Source: Leucobacter sp042726155 (lineage in GTDB: Bacteria > Actinomycetota > Actinomycetes > Actinomycetales > Microbacteriaceae). From it: a stretch of 64,000 nucleotides of DNA. Position numbers and translations under genes: made by a program. Shown in pieces: positions 34,756-43,594 of the stretch. The DNA is taken from positions 248,001 through 312,000 of the forward strand of contig NZ_JBHXHV010000003.1 of NCBI RefSeq assembly GCF_042726155.1, written 5' to 3'. Under the pieces are notes generated by a model that was not told the DNA's origin, did not search any database, and saw only the letters and a list, made by a program, of their open reading frames with translations. Within the stretch, counting starts at the first letter, position 1. Every line of letters begins with the position of its first letter.

Positions 34756-35808
34756 CGGTGATTCCTCGACGCTGCGCGAGTCTCGCCAGCGCCGACGAAG
34801 CCCCTCGCTGAGTCGTTGCCACGACCGATCCCGAATGAAGATCGCATCGATGGCGATCATCGTGAGTGAAAACCACGGCAGGCCCATCACGACACCGATA
34901 GCCAGGTGGAAGCTCAAGATGCCGACGAGCCCGATCAGACGTGTCGGGCGCGTGAGCAGCATGAGCGGGAAGGCGATCTGCAACAGAATCGATCCCCACG
35001 TCGCAATGGTGACGCCGGGCCCCCACGCCGTCATGACGTCGGAGAGAATCGGCCAGGTACCGAACCGCATCGTGTGCAGCGGGTCGTACACCGCCCAGCC
35101 GCCAGCCCACGGTGCGCCCTGCGCCTTGTACAATCCCCCGGACACATAGACGAAGCAGACCTGCGCGACGAGCGCCACAATGGCGAGGTTGTGCAAGACG
35201 GTACCGAGCTGGCGCGCGCCAGAGTTCGCTCTGAACCACTCACCCCGGCGTGCACGGCGCCGGGCGTCGAGCGACCAGCGGGCTGCCGGATCCGCGAAGA
35301 ACAGCAAGATCAGTGCGATGCGTTGCATATTGTCGCTCTGATCACCCACCATGTCGTTCATCTCGATGAAGCCGACCCAGCCGACGAAAAACATCGGCAA
35401 CACGATCCTGAAACGCCAACCGATGATAAACAGCACTGCGAGCACCATCAAGCAGATGTAGGCGAAGGTGAACGCGGCATCGTTTGCCGCGATGCGTGAG
35501 AATAGGCTGAAGATCCAGATTCGCGGGAACTCGCTCGTTGGCTGCTCCATCTCGCCGTTCCATGCAGAACCGGAGCCGAACGTGTACAAGCGTGTACCGA
35601 AATTCGCGAGCAATAGCCCGAGCATCGCCGCGCCAAATACGATGCGCGTCACGGCGAGGCCGTACAGTGCCTTCTTGCCGTCAAATAGCCACTGCTCGCC
35701 GCGGTCGATAACAGTGCCGAGACTCGACATGAGCGCGGCCCAGGCCGATCCGATGACATCAGCAATGAACCGGCCGGTGCGGCCGGCCCGCGCGCGCTCG
35801 TCGCTCAT
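34744..35808 (-). CDS. HTTM-domain integral membrane protein
   Basis: A 354-residue protein with about eight membrane segments, resembling the HTTM domain (horizontally transferred transmembrane domain), which is homologous to the membrane part of vitamin K-dependent gamma-glutamyl carboxylase. Supporting segments are LAVTRIVFGAAMLGLLL, SDNMQRIALILLFFADP, and FPLMLLTRPTRLIG and FHLAIGVVMGLPWFSLTMI. No carboxylase catalytic domain is attached. Its ATGA start overlaps the DUF5819 gene stop, so the two proteins are made together; in other actinobacteria the same pair recurs. Function unknown. Confidence 0.78.
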   Translation of the reverse strand: MSDERARAGRTGRFIADVIGSAWAALMSSLGTVIDRGEQWLFDGKKALYGLAVTRIVFGAAMLGLLLANFGTRLYTFGSGSAWNGEMEQPTSEFPRIWIFSLFSRIAANDAAFTFAYICLMVLAVLFIIGWRFRIVLPMFFVGWVGFIEMNDMVGDQSDNMQRIALILLFFADPAARWSLDARRRARRGEWFRANSGARQLGTVLHNLAIVALVAQVCFVYVSGGLYKAQGAPWAGGWAVYDPLHTMRFGTWPILSDVMTAWGPGVTIATWGSILLQIAFPLMLLTRPTRLIGLVGILSFHLAIGVVMGLPWFSLTMIAIDAIFIRDRSWQRLSEGLRRRWRDSRSVEESPSLA

Positions 35809-36626
35809 TCGCTGATCCTCTCGTACTGCGCCTTGAACGTGCGTGCGAAGTTCTCGTCGTTTTGCCCAGCCTCGGCAAACGGGAGACGCCTACCCGGCTC
35901 CGCGATCATCGGCGCCGGTCGCTGCGCGTCCGCATTGTGGCGCTCGGCGAACGGAATGATGTTCTGACGGCTCACACGAAACTGCACCTCTCGCACGTTC
36001 TCGCCCCAGATCGCCCGCGCTACCTGTGTCGCGAACGCCGTCGAGCGGTGCTCCTGAGCGAGGTACGTTTCGATTTCCGCAGCGTCGGCGCCCGAAGCTG
36101 CGACGTCGCCCGACGCGGCAGTGCCACCAGCGAGAAGTGCCTTGCGCAGACCCGCCTGGCTGTCGTCGCTCAAGAATCCACCAGCGACGGCGTCCTTTTG
36201 CTTCTGGTTGAGCGCGTCGTAAGCGCCCTTAAACTTCGAGGCGACTTCAGACGACTGAATTCCCGCGCGAGGCGGAGCAAGGTTGTACCGAATCATCGAC
36301 AGTTCGACATCCGTCGCACTGACCCAGCCGGTTTCCACCGGCTTGCCGTCCTGCTCAATGACGGCGCGCACATTGAAGTGGTAATCGCCGTTAATCGGTT
36401 CGGGCGCGAACACACTCCACGACTGCCCGAACATCGGCAGCATGTAGCTCGAGAGCATATTGCCCGGCACCACCTCACGCAGCGGCGCAGCCGGAGCGAT
36501 CCACAAGAACGACGCAAAGATATGCCAGAGCGTCAGCATCACCGCGATCAGGGCAACGATGCGTACCCAGAGTTTGGGCTGCGTACGCTGCACTGCGTTC
36601 GCGGCTCCGTCATTGGATGTGTCCAC
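35805..36626 (-). CDS. DUF5819-family membrane-anchored protein
   Basis: A 273-residue protein with one N-terminal membrane helix (about 20-40: LWVRIVALIAVMLTLWHIFA) and an outside domain. The segment MLPMFGQSWSVFAPEPI followed by NGDYHFNVRA is the DUF5819 hallmark. The middle is Ala- and Gln-rich and helical. GTG start with CAGGAG about 8 nt before it. It is coupled to the HTTM gene. The function is unknown; a partner that presents or matures something for the HTTM protein is a guess. Confidence 0.75.
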   Translation of the reverse strand: MDTSNDGAANAVQRTQPKLWVRIVALIAVMLTLWHIFASFLWIAPAAPLREVVPGNMLSSYMLPMFGQSWSVFAPEPINGDYHFNVRAVIEQDGKPVETGWVSATDVELSMIRYNLAPPRAGIQSSEVASKFKGAYDALNQKQKDAVAGGFLSDDSQAGLRKALLAGGTAASGDVAASGADAAEIETYLAQEHRSTAFATQVARAIWGENVREVQFRVSRQNIIPFAERHNADAQRPAPMIAEPGRRLPFAEAGQNDENFARTFKAQYERISE

Positions 36627-36688
36627 TCAGCTACTCCTGGTCCCCCGGCTGATTACCCCTGGACATAGCGTACACAGGAGAAGGGGTG

Positions 36689-38356
36689 TTACACGCCATC
36701 CGGGGCCGAGCGCCGCGAGCCGCGCGTGGCGTATGACTCCGCGCGTCGACGCCGAACGAGGCCGGCCGTGCCCGCCACAAGACCAAAGAGACCGAGAGCG
36801 GTCCAGACCAGCGCAATTGCCGCTCCGAAGCGGAGGGCCAGCGTATCCCCGCTCACAAGCGGCACCTCAGCCACCATCGAATCACGCGTGTACGGGGTCA
36901 GCGTCGCAAGGTCACGACCGTCGGGCGCGACGATCGCACTCGTACCCACCGTTGAGTCATTCACGACGGCGCGGCCCGTCTCGACGGCGCGTGTGCGGGC
37001 AATTGCGAGCTGCTGAGCATTCTCGTCGGTGCGGCCGAAGTCGGCGTTGTTCGTCTGCGCAAAAATAATCTGCGCGCCGTCGGACAACATGTCCGCGGCG
37101 TGGGCGTCAAAGATAATGTCGAAGCAGATAGCGATGCCGGCCTGCACAGTGCCCGCCGGGGTAACTACCTCAAGCGCCGACGGGCGCGTTCCCGGCGCGT
37201 AATCGAGTTGCACAAGGTCAACCAGATCCGGCACGATCGCGTGAAAAAATGGCCGATTCGGCATATATTCCGCGAACGGCACGGGGTACCGCTTGTCGTA
37301 GCGTTCACCGGTAGGGCCATCGCCGTCCCACACGAGCGAACTGTTGCTGTAACTGCCGTCGGGGTTCGCCAGCACTGATCCGACAACGATCGGCGCGCCG
37401 GCGCGCTCGGCTAGCTTTGCCAGGCGCTGACTGCGCAACGGATTGTCGGGGGCGGCGAATTCGGCACTGTTCTCCGGCCACACGATGACATCAACGCGCT
37501 GACCATCTGCCTCGAGCTGATCGAGCAGGTCCTCGGTGGCAGCAAAGTGATCGCTGATGACCCCGCCGGCCTCGCGATCGTCGAAGATCCCAGATTGGGA
37601 ATTACCCTGAACCGCCGCGACTCGCAACGTGCCTGTACTCGCGAGCGGCACGGCAGGCAGCGCAGCGAGCACCACGAGCAGCGCCAGCGACAGTGACACA
37701 GTCGCGAGCACGGGGCGCACTGACGAACGCCCACCGCGTCCCGCGAACGCGGCCGCGATCGGCAGAGCGCACGCGAACGCGAGTGCGGCCGATAGCCCGG
37801 CGAATCCGAGCCATGAAACGGACTGCAGGATCGGGCCGTTGGCCTGCGTGGTCGCAAGCCTGCCCCACGGGAAACCACCGTAGGGTACTGAGCCCTGCAA
37901 CTGCTCGCGCACAAGCCACAGGCCGGCAACAGTCGCTGCCTGCCAGAAAACGACAACACCGGGTCGTGACGCCAGGGAAGGGAGCGAGCGAATCCCCCGA
38001 GTCGCGACCGCCGCGGCGAGTCCGAACAGGCCGTACCACAGCATCATCACCGCACAGAGCGCCGCCCATGGAATGAGCCCCAGGTACAGCGTGAGCCAGC
38101 CGATGTGCGGCATCCAGAACGCGGCGCCAGCGAGCAGCCCAGCGACGAAGCCCCACCCAGCTCGCTGCTGCCAGACACTGGCGCACACAAGAGCAACCGC
38201 CGGGAACATGAGCGGCCACCACGCGAGATCGGGCGTCGCCGCGTCGAGTAGTAGCCCCCCGGCAATCGCGGCAGCTGCAGAGACGTACCAGCGGAGCACG
38301 CGGCCACGAGCGGGGTCGGAGCGCAACAGCCACGACCCACGAACAGCGGCGCTCAC
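36689..38356 (-). CDS. lnt: Apolipoprotein N-acyltransferase Lnt
   Basis: It adds the third acyl chain to the N-terminal cysteine of lipoproteins at the outer membrane face. About seven transmembrane helices fill residues 20-235, then a nitrilase-like domain with the Glu-Lys-Cys triad: E in WPENSAEF, K in YDKRYPVPF and C in AIAICFDIIFD. A last helix precedes the basic tail. At 555 residues it is normal. The GTG start overlaps the stop of the helicase gene, so tatC, helicase and lnt are one coupled run. Confidence 0.9.
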   Translation of the reverse strand: MSAAVRGSWLLRSDPARGRVLRWYVSAAAAIAGGLLLDAATPDLAWWPLMFPAVALVCASVWQQRAGWGFVAGLLAGAAFWMPHIGWLTLYLGLIPWAALCAVMMLWYGLFGLAAAVATRGIRSLPSLASRPGVVVFWQAATVAGLWLVREQLQGSVPYGGFPWGRLATTQANGPILQSVSWLGFAGLSAALAFACALPIAAAFAGRGGRSSVRPVLATVSLSLALLVVLAALPAVPLASTGTLRVAAVQGNSQSGIFDDREAGGVISDHFAATEDLLDQLEADGQRVDVIVWPENSAEFAAPDNPLRSQRLAKLAERAGAPIVVGSVLANPDGSYSNSSLVWDGDGPTGERYDKRYPVPFAEYMPNRPFFHAIVPDLVDLVQLDYAPGTRPSALEVVTPAGTVQAGIAICFDIIFDAHAADMLSDGAQIIFAQTNNADFGRTDENAQQLAIARTRAVETGRAVVNDSTVGTSAIVAPDGRDLATLTPYTRDSMVAEVPLVSGDTLALRFGAAIALVWTALGLFGLVAGTAGLVRRRRAESYATRGSRRSAPDGV

Positions 38357-40623
38357 GAACTACTCGACGCTTCGACGATGCCGCGCTTCACGCTGCGTTT
38401 TGCTTCGCGCGCGAGCCGGGCGAGGTCGCCGAGTCGATCCTCATCGACTCCGTCGAGCACAGCAGCCTCGCACGCCTGCGCGACCTGATCGAGCAGGTCG
38501 ATGGTCTGTTTTGCCCACCGCACGAAGTCGCCCGCGCCGATGCCCGCCGACTCAAGCACCTGTTCGATCGGCCGCCCGCGCGACCACGAGTGCATAGTGC
38601 TCGCAAGACCGGCGTGCGGCATCTCGCTGCGCGGCAAGCGCGATCGTTCGGCAAGATCATCGAGTCGCACCCAGGTGTCGAGCACCCGATCGTGCGCCTC
38701 AGCGAAGGCCGCCCCGGCAGGCAATCTGCCCTCACCCTCATCATCGCGTCGCGGCTCGTAGCTCAGGACGCAGCACATCGCCGCAAGCCCGGCAGCGTCG
38801 AGACCGCGCCAGGTGTCTTCACGAATGCACTCGGCGACGAGCAAGTCGCGGTCGCCGTAGATGCGGCGCAGCAGATTTCCCCACGGGGTAACGTTGGGTT
38901 CGCCAGAGCGGTCGGCTTCGAGGTAGCCGAGCTCGAGCAACTGCTCGACCACGCGATCGAAGGTGCGCGCGATCGTGCCAGTGCGTGACGCGATCTGGCG
39001 CCGGCCGCGTTCAATGCGGCGACGGAGCTTGCGTGCGCGATCCTCCCACCGCTTGCGGTCTGAACCCTGCGCGCGCGCCGCCGCCGCATCGTATCCCGCG
39101 AGAGATTCCTGTTCGGCACGCAACTCGCGCGCCTGATCGACGACGGCACGGTCGGCCTGGAACTGTGCGAAAGACAGCTCCAACATGTCGCGCACGCGGG
39201 CGCGATCCATCCGCTGCAGCAGATTGACCGTCATGTTTGCCGTCGGCCTGAAGCTCGACCGCACGGGGAAGGACCGCGCGCCAGCGAGGTGCGCGAGGGC
39301 TTCAAGGTCTACGTCGTCACTCCAGACGACGACGGCGTGCCCCTCGTCGTCGATACCGCGTCGGCCAGCGCGGCCGGTCAGCTGCGTGAACTCCCCCGAG
39401 GTCAGCGGCACGCGCTGCTCGCCGTTGTACTTGTCGAGTCGCTCGATGACGACGGCGCGTGCCGGCATGTTGATGCCGAGCGCCAGCGTTTCCGTTGCAA
39501 ATACGAGCTTCACGAGCCGACGCTGAAACAGCCGTTCGACGACAGATTTGAAGGCGGGCAGCAGCCCTGCGTGGTGTGCCGCGACACCGCGTTCGAGACC
39601 CGCGAGCCACTCGCGCACGCCCAGCACGCGCCGCTCCTCATCGCTCATTCCCTCGACCTCGGTACGGGCAATGCGACGAATCTCGTCGCGCTCCTCGCGC
39701 GTCGTGAGCGTGATGCCCTCGGTCAGACACTGCCGCACAGCCTGGTCGCAGCCGTTTCTGCTGAAGATGAACACGATCGCTGGTACGAGGTCCGTCTCGT
39801 CGAGCGCGCGAGCAATATCAGAGCGCGAGATGCGGCGAGAACGGCGCACGGGTGGGCGGCCGCGAGATCGCTCGCCACGGCCGCGATCCCGCGAACCGCC
39901 CCGCCGGTCGAGTTCGAGCAACTCGGGATTCAGCCGGCCACCGGTCGCAAGCTCGCCTGCGCGATCTACGTACAGCGGAAGCAGCGCCCGCGACGTGAGC
40001 ACGTGCTGGTAGAGCGGCACCGGTCGGTGCTCCGACAAGATCACGTCGGTCTCGCCGCGCACGGCGTGCATCCAATCGCCAAATTCCTCCGCGTTCGACA
40101 CCGTCGCGGAAAGGGACACCAACCGCACCTGCCGCGGCAGGTGCAGAATAATCTCTTCCCAGACAGCGCCGCGGAATCGGTCGCCGAGATAGTGCACTTC
40201 GTCGAGCACCACACATTCGAGGTCATCGAGCGCGTCCGAGCCGGCGTAGATCATGTTCCGGAGCACTTCGGTGGTCATCACAATGATGGGGGCGTCACCG
40301 CGAAGCACGACGTCACCCGTCAGTAGGCCGACCTCGTCTTCGCCGTACTCGTTGCAGAGTTCGCGAAACTTCTGATTCGACAGGGCCTTGATGGGCGCCG
40401 TGTAGAAGATGCGGGCGTCTCGCTCGCGGCGCGCGAGGTAGACCGCGAACTCCGCGACAGTGGTCTTCCCTGAGCCCGTGGGCGCGGCAACAAGCACACT
40501 GCGGCCCTCTTCGAGCCGCTCGCACGCCGTGCGCTGAAATGTGTCGAGTGGGTACTCGAGCTTCGCTGCAAACGCATCAAGGGCGGTTTCTACCGAGGGC
40601 TGAACCGTCTCGCGCGAACTCAT
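38353..40623 (-). CDS. Ski2-like DEAD/DEAH-box RNA helicase (HelY type)
   Basis: A 756-residue superfamily 2 helicase of the Ski2/Mtr4 class. The Q-like region PLDTFQRTACERL, Walker A APTGSGKTTVAEF, DEVHYLGDRFRG, SLSATVSNAEEF and QLTGRAGRRGIDDEG are all present, and the C-terminal 300 residues are helical, as in actinobacterial HelY. The middle has an Arg/Gly-rich stretch (RRGGSRDRGRGERSRGR). The mycobacterial orthologue also follows tatC. RNA turnover or ribosome work is inferred. ATG overlaps the tatC stop by 4 nt. Confidence 0.88.
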   Translation of the reverse strand: MSSRETVQPSVETALDAFAAKLEYPLDTFQRTACERLEEGRSVLVAAPTGSGKTTVAEFAVYLARRERDARIFYTAPIKALSNQKFRELCNEYGEDEVGLLTGDVVLRGDAPIIVMTTEVLRNMIYAGSDALDDLECVVLDEVHYLGDRFRGAVWEEIILHLPRQVRLVSLSATVSNAEEFGDWMHAVRGETDVILSEHRPVPLYQHVLTSRALLPLYVDRAGELATGGRLNPELLELDRRGGSRDRGRGERSRGRPPVRRSRRISRSDIARALDETDLVPAIVFIFSRNGCDQAVRQCLTEGITLTTREERDEIRRIARTEVEGMSDEERRVLGVREWLAGLERGVAAHHAGLLPAFKSVVERLFQRRLVKLVFATETLALGINMPARAVVIERLDKYNGEQRVPLTSGEFTQLTGRAGRRGIDDEGHAVVVWSDDVDLEALAHLAGARSFPVRSSFRPTANMTVNLLQRMDRARVRDMLELSFAQFQADRAVVDQARELRAEQESLAGYDAAAARAQGSDRKRWEDRARKLRRRIERGRRQIASRTGTIARTFDRVVEQLLELGYLEADRSGEPNVTPWGNLLRRIYGDRDLLVAECIREDTWRGLDAAGLAAMCCVLSYEPRRDDEGEGRLPAGAAFAEAHDRVLDTWVRLDDLAERSRLPRSEMPHAGLASTMHSWSRGRPIEQVLESAGIGAGDFVRWAKQTIDLLDQVAQACEAAVLDGVDEDRLGDLARLAREAKRSVKRGIVEASSSS

Positions 40624-41471
40624 GAACGTCCTTTCGCGCGCCCGGGCTCTTCCGGCTTCGCCGGCGCCTCGGTCGCGTCTTCGAGATCATAGTCCGCGAG
40701 CTCAGCGGCGCGGCGTTTGTCGACCCTGCGGTCGTGTAAGAGGGCGATACCTGCTGCGATGAAGAACAGCAACACGATGGGAGCCGCGAGCAAGAACATG
40801 CTCATCAGATCGGCCGCGGGGGTCGCGATCGCCGCGAACAGAATGATGACGAGGATCGCGATGCGCCAGCTGCGAATAATCGCCGCGCCGCGAAGCACGC
40901 CGATAAAGTTCAGCATCACGAGCAGCACCGGCATCACAAATCCGACACCAACGGCGAGCAGCAGTTTGACGGCGAAGTCGAGGTAGTTTCGCGCGTTGAG
41001 ATTGAACGTGTCTTCTTCCGGCTGAAAACTCGCCATGAGGCGGACAATGTTGGGGAGTACCAACCAACCTGCGTAGGCGCCGCCAAGAAACAGGGGCACG
41101 GCCGCACCAAGAAAACCGACGCCCGTGAGTTTTTCGCGCCGCGTCAGACCGGGCGCGAGAAACGCCCACACCTGATAGAGCCAGACGGGCGACGCGATCA
41201 AGATCGCGATGAACAGCGCGATCTGCACCTTCGTGTCGAAGCCGCTGGAGATGTCAGCGTAGGAGATTTGCGCGTCGCGGCCGGAGTCCACAAGATCTGT
41301 GACCGGCTGCCGCAGCATGTCCCAGACCCAGGGCGACAGAAACCAGCCGGCGACGAGGGCTACGACGATGGCCGCGGCCGAGATCATCAGGCGTTTGCGA
41401 AACTCGACGAGGTGCTCACCGAGGCTCATTCGCCCATCGGGATTGCGCCGCTTGCGCGCCTCGGTAGCCAT
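40620..41471 (-). CDS. tatC: Sec-independent protein translocase TatC
   Basis: The receptor subunit of the Tat system for folded proteins, 283 residues with six transmembrane helices. MSLGEHLVEFRKRL is the conserved signal-binding N-terminus, and LYQVWAFLAPGLTRREK and the glutamate in FQPEEDTFN fit TatC. A charged 40-residue tail follows. ATG 41471 lies 6 nt after TACACT, so the mRNA is predicted leaderless, with its own promoter in the 44-bp gap. The tatA gene usually found between pafC and tatC is missing here. Confidence 0.92.
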   Translation of the reverse strand: MATEARKRRNPDGRMSLGEHLVEFRKRLMISAAAIVVALVAGWFLSPWVWDMLRQPVTDLVDSGRDAQISYADISSGFDTKVQIALFIAILIASPVWLYQVWAFLAPGLTRREKLTGVGFLGAAVPLFLGGAYAGWLVLPNIVRLMASFQPEEDTFNLNARNYLDFAVKLLLAVGVGFVMPVLLVMLNFIGVLRGAAIIRSWRIAILVIILFAAIATPAADLMSMFLLAAPIVLLFFIAAGIALLHDRRVDKRRAAELADYDLEDATEAPAKPEEPGRAKGRS

Positions 41472-41515
41472 TGGTTTAGTGTATCTCAGCGATGGTGACG
41501 AACAGCTCGATGCGA

Positions 41516-42523
41516 CTACGCGCCGTATGCCGAAAGCGCCCGCTCCGACCACTGTCGAACGGCAGCGCGCGCCGCCTCCGGCGACTCAATTTCTACGTCG
41601 CCCGGTACGACCTGTACCAGTTGCACCGCGGTCCCGGCGTGCCACGCATCGACGCGCACGCGCACCCGACCATCTTGTGCCTCATCGAGCACCTCCGGGG
41701 CGAATCCAGCGAGCTGTGGAAGCGCGGCCTCGGTGACCAACGCAACAATGGCGGCCGTATCTGCGATGTCGATGCCCTCGCTCGCGTTGCGATACGGTTC
41801 GTCGAACGTGCTCGTGTTCGCCGGTGGGTAACTCTCGTGCAGCGATTCATCTGCGCCGCTCAAGTCACGCACGCGCACCTCGCTCATTTGGTCGACTCGG
41901 AACGTGCGGTCGGCTCGACGATCCTCGCAGTACCCGCGCAGGTACCAGGTGCCTGCCCCCTGCGTGAGCGAGTGCGGTCGCACCGTGCGTTGCGAGTCGG
42001 TGCCGGAAGCATCGCGGTAGACGAAGGTCACTGTGCGCTCTGCCTCGATCGCGGAGACCAGCTCGGGCAATCGAGCGTCGTCTTGTACGTCAGTGACCGA
42101 TACGGGAGCGGTCGGTGCGGCGCCGAGCGCGGCGCCCAACTTCGCAGCAGTTGCCCGTGCGAGCTCCGCGTCTTCCGGACTGAGCATGCCGGTGAGCGCC
42201 TGCAGACCAGCTATGAGGGCGGCGGTCTCGAGCGGCGCGAAGCGCGGTGTCTCGTCGACACCGACGGTGCGAGTGAGGCTCACCACGTCGTGCTGGTCAA
42301 GCGCGTCCCAGTCGATGTCGAACAGGTCTTCATCTTGGTAGCTGAGGGTCTCACCCGGCACACCAGCCGTGCCGAGAAACCGGACGAGCGTGCGAACGAG
42401 CTCAGGCGGCACTGCGAAGCGCTCAGCGATCTCCGCAACCGACGCTGATCCGACATCGCGCAGATACGCGACCATGGTGAGCAAGAATGTCACGCGCTCC
42501 GGCGCGAGCACCTGTTTACGCAT
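41516..42523 (-). CDS. pafC: WYL-domain regulator PafC
   Basis: A 335-residue partner of PafB. It has an N-terminal winged helix (AEIAERFAVPPELVRTLVRFLG, split about 30-52) and a WYL domain ending DAWHAGTAVQLVQVVPGDVE. In mycobacteria the PafBC heterodimer activates the RecA/LexA-independent DNA damage response and binds single-stranded DNA. GAGGAG precedes the ATG, which overlaps the pafB stop by 8 nt. No proteasome genes are nearby. Confidence 0.88.
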   Translation of the reverse strand: MRKQVLAPERVTFLLTMVAYLRDVGSASVAEIAERFAVPPELVRTLVRFLGTAGVPGETLSYQDEDLFDIDWDALDQHDVVSLTRTVGVDETPRFAPLETAALIAGLQALTGMLSPEDAELARATAAKLGAALGAAPTAPVSVTDVQDDARLPELVSAIEAERTVTFVYRDASGTDSQRTVRPHSLTQGAGTWYLRGYCEDRRADRTFRVDQMSEVRVRDLSGADESLHESYPPANTSTFDEPYRNASEGIDIADTAAIVALVTEAALPQLAGFAPEVLDEAQDGRVRVRVDAWHAGTAVQLVQVVPGDVEIESPEAARAAVRQWSERALSAYGA

Positions 42524-43586
42524 GCGGCTCCTCTGCGCCGGCGTGCACTGCCGCTATCCGACGCAGACCGGCGACCACCAACTCGCGCAACGACTCAGGC
42601 TCGCACACCGAAACGTCAGCGCCGTACCCGATCAGTTCGGACGCAAATACGTGCGGGTCGAGCACGCCCACCTCGATCTCAACGTGGTCGCTCGCGGCGC
42701 ATCTGACCGAGGCGCGCGATGCATCGATCCCAGCGCGGGATGACAGCCGGGCCTCCGCAATGCTCCCCTTGCGCACGCGCAGCACGGCCCTGCGCTCGTG
42801 ACGGAGTCGCTCAAGGTCGGCCACAGCGGAGTCTGCCCTCGTGCGGAGCTCAGGGTCGAACGGCTCGTTGAGCTGTTGCACACGGCCTTCGATTCGCGCC
42901 AAGAGAAATGTGCGGGCGGCATCGCGGTCGAGATCCCATGAGACAAGATGCCACCGCCCCTCGGCGCGATGCAAGCGAAGCGGCGCAACGTGACGCGCCA
43001 GCGGTTCGTCCCGATCGGGCAGGCGATACGCAAAACGAACCGCGCGACCGGCGTCGATAGCCTGCTGCAACGGTGCCGCGGCCGCTTCCGCGGTTCCCAG
43101 CCGCGGCGCGATGCCCAAGTGTTGCACGTCGAGTCCAGCTCCCAATGCTTCAAGCTTCATCGCAGCGCGCCGGGACTCGGCGCTCAGGCTCCCCTCGCTC
43201 CACGCGAGCGCGGCGAGACGCAGCAGCATGAGCTCCCGTTCGGAAAATCGCAGATCCGCCGGAAACTGCAGCCGGTCCTTCGAAATCCGGTAGCGGGTGA
43301 GGTGATTGTTGCCCGCCTCTTGCGGGTCATCAAAAGCCTCGATCTGAATACCGAGCGATCGCAGCTGATCTTTATCGCGCTCGAACTGCTTCTCGAGAGC
43401 AACGCTCGTCTCACCATGCTGGTAGCGGTCTGCGTACCCGTACACGGACGAGAGCAGCTCGCGCTTGGTCGCCCCGAATGGGCTGACTACGAGCGCCAGT
43501 ACGAGGCTAAACAGCCGCTGCTCACTCGGTACTGTCGAGCGTTGCGGCTTCTCGGAACGGGTCGACGCCGTTGAGCTACCCGCCAC
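42516..43586 (-). CDS. pafB: WYL-domain regulator PafB
   Basis: A 356-residue regulator with an N-terminal HTH (EQRLFSLVLALVVSPFGATKREL, about 22-44, and the GYADRY region) and a WYL domain (AIDAGRAVRFAYRLPDRD). It is the first gene of pafB-pafC. About 15 extra Ser/Thr residues precede the HTH. The GTG start is 8 bp after the FKBP-like gene stop, with GAGGCAG near it. DNA-damage activation is the known role in mycobacteria. Confidence 0.88.
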   Translation of the reverse strand: MAGSSTASTRSEKPQRSTVPSEQRLFSLVLALVVSPFGATKRELLSSVYGYADRYQHGETSVALEKQFERDKDQLRSLGIQIEAFDDPQEAGNNHLTRYRISKDRLQFPADLRFSERELMLLRLAALAWSEGSLSAESRRAAMKLEALGAGLDVQHLGIAPRLGTAEAAAAPLQQAIDAGRAVRFAYRLPDRDEPLARHVAPLRLHRAEGRWHLVSWDLDRDAARTFLLARIEGRVQQLNEPFDPELRTRADSAVADLERLRHERRAVLRVRKGSIAEARLSSRAGIDASRASVRCAASDHVEIEVGVLDPHVFASELIGYGADVSVCEPESLRELVVAGLRRIAAVHAGAEEPHA

Positions 43587-43594
43587 CGGCTGCC

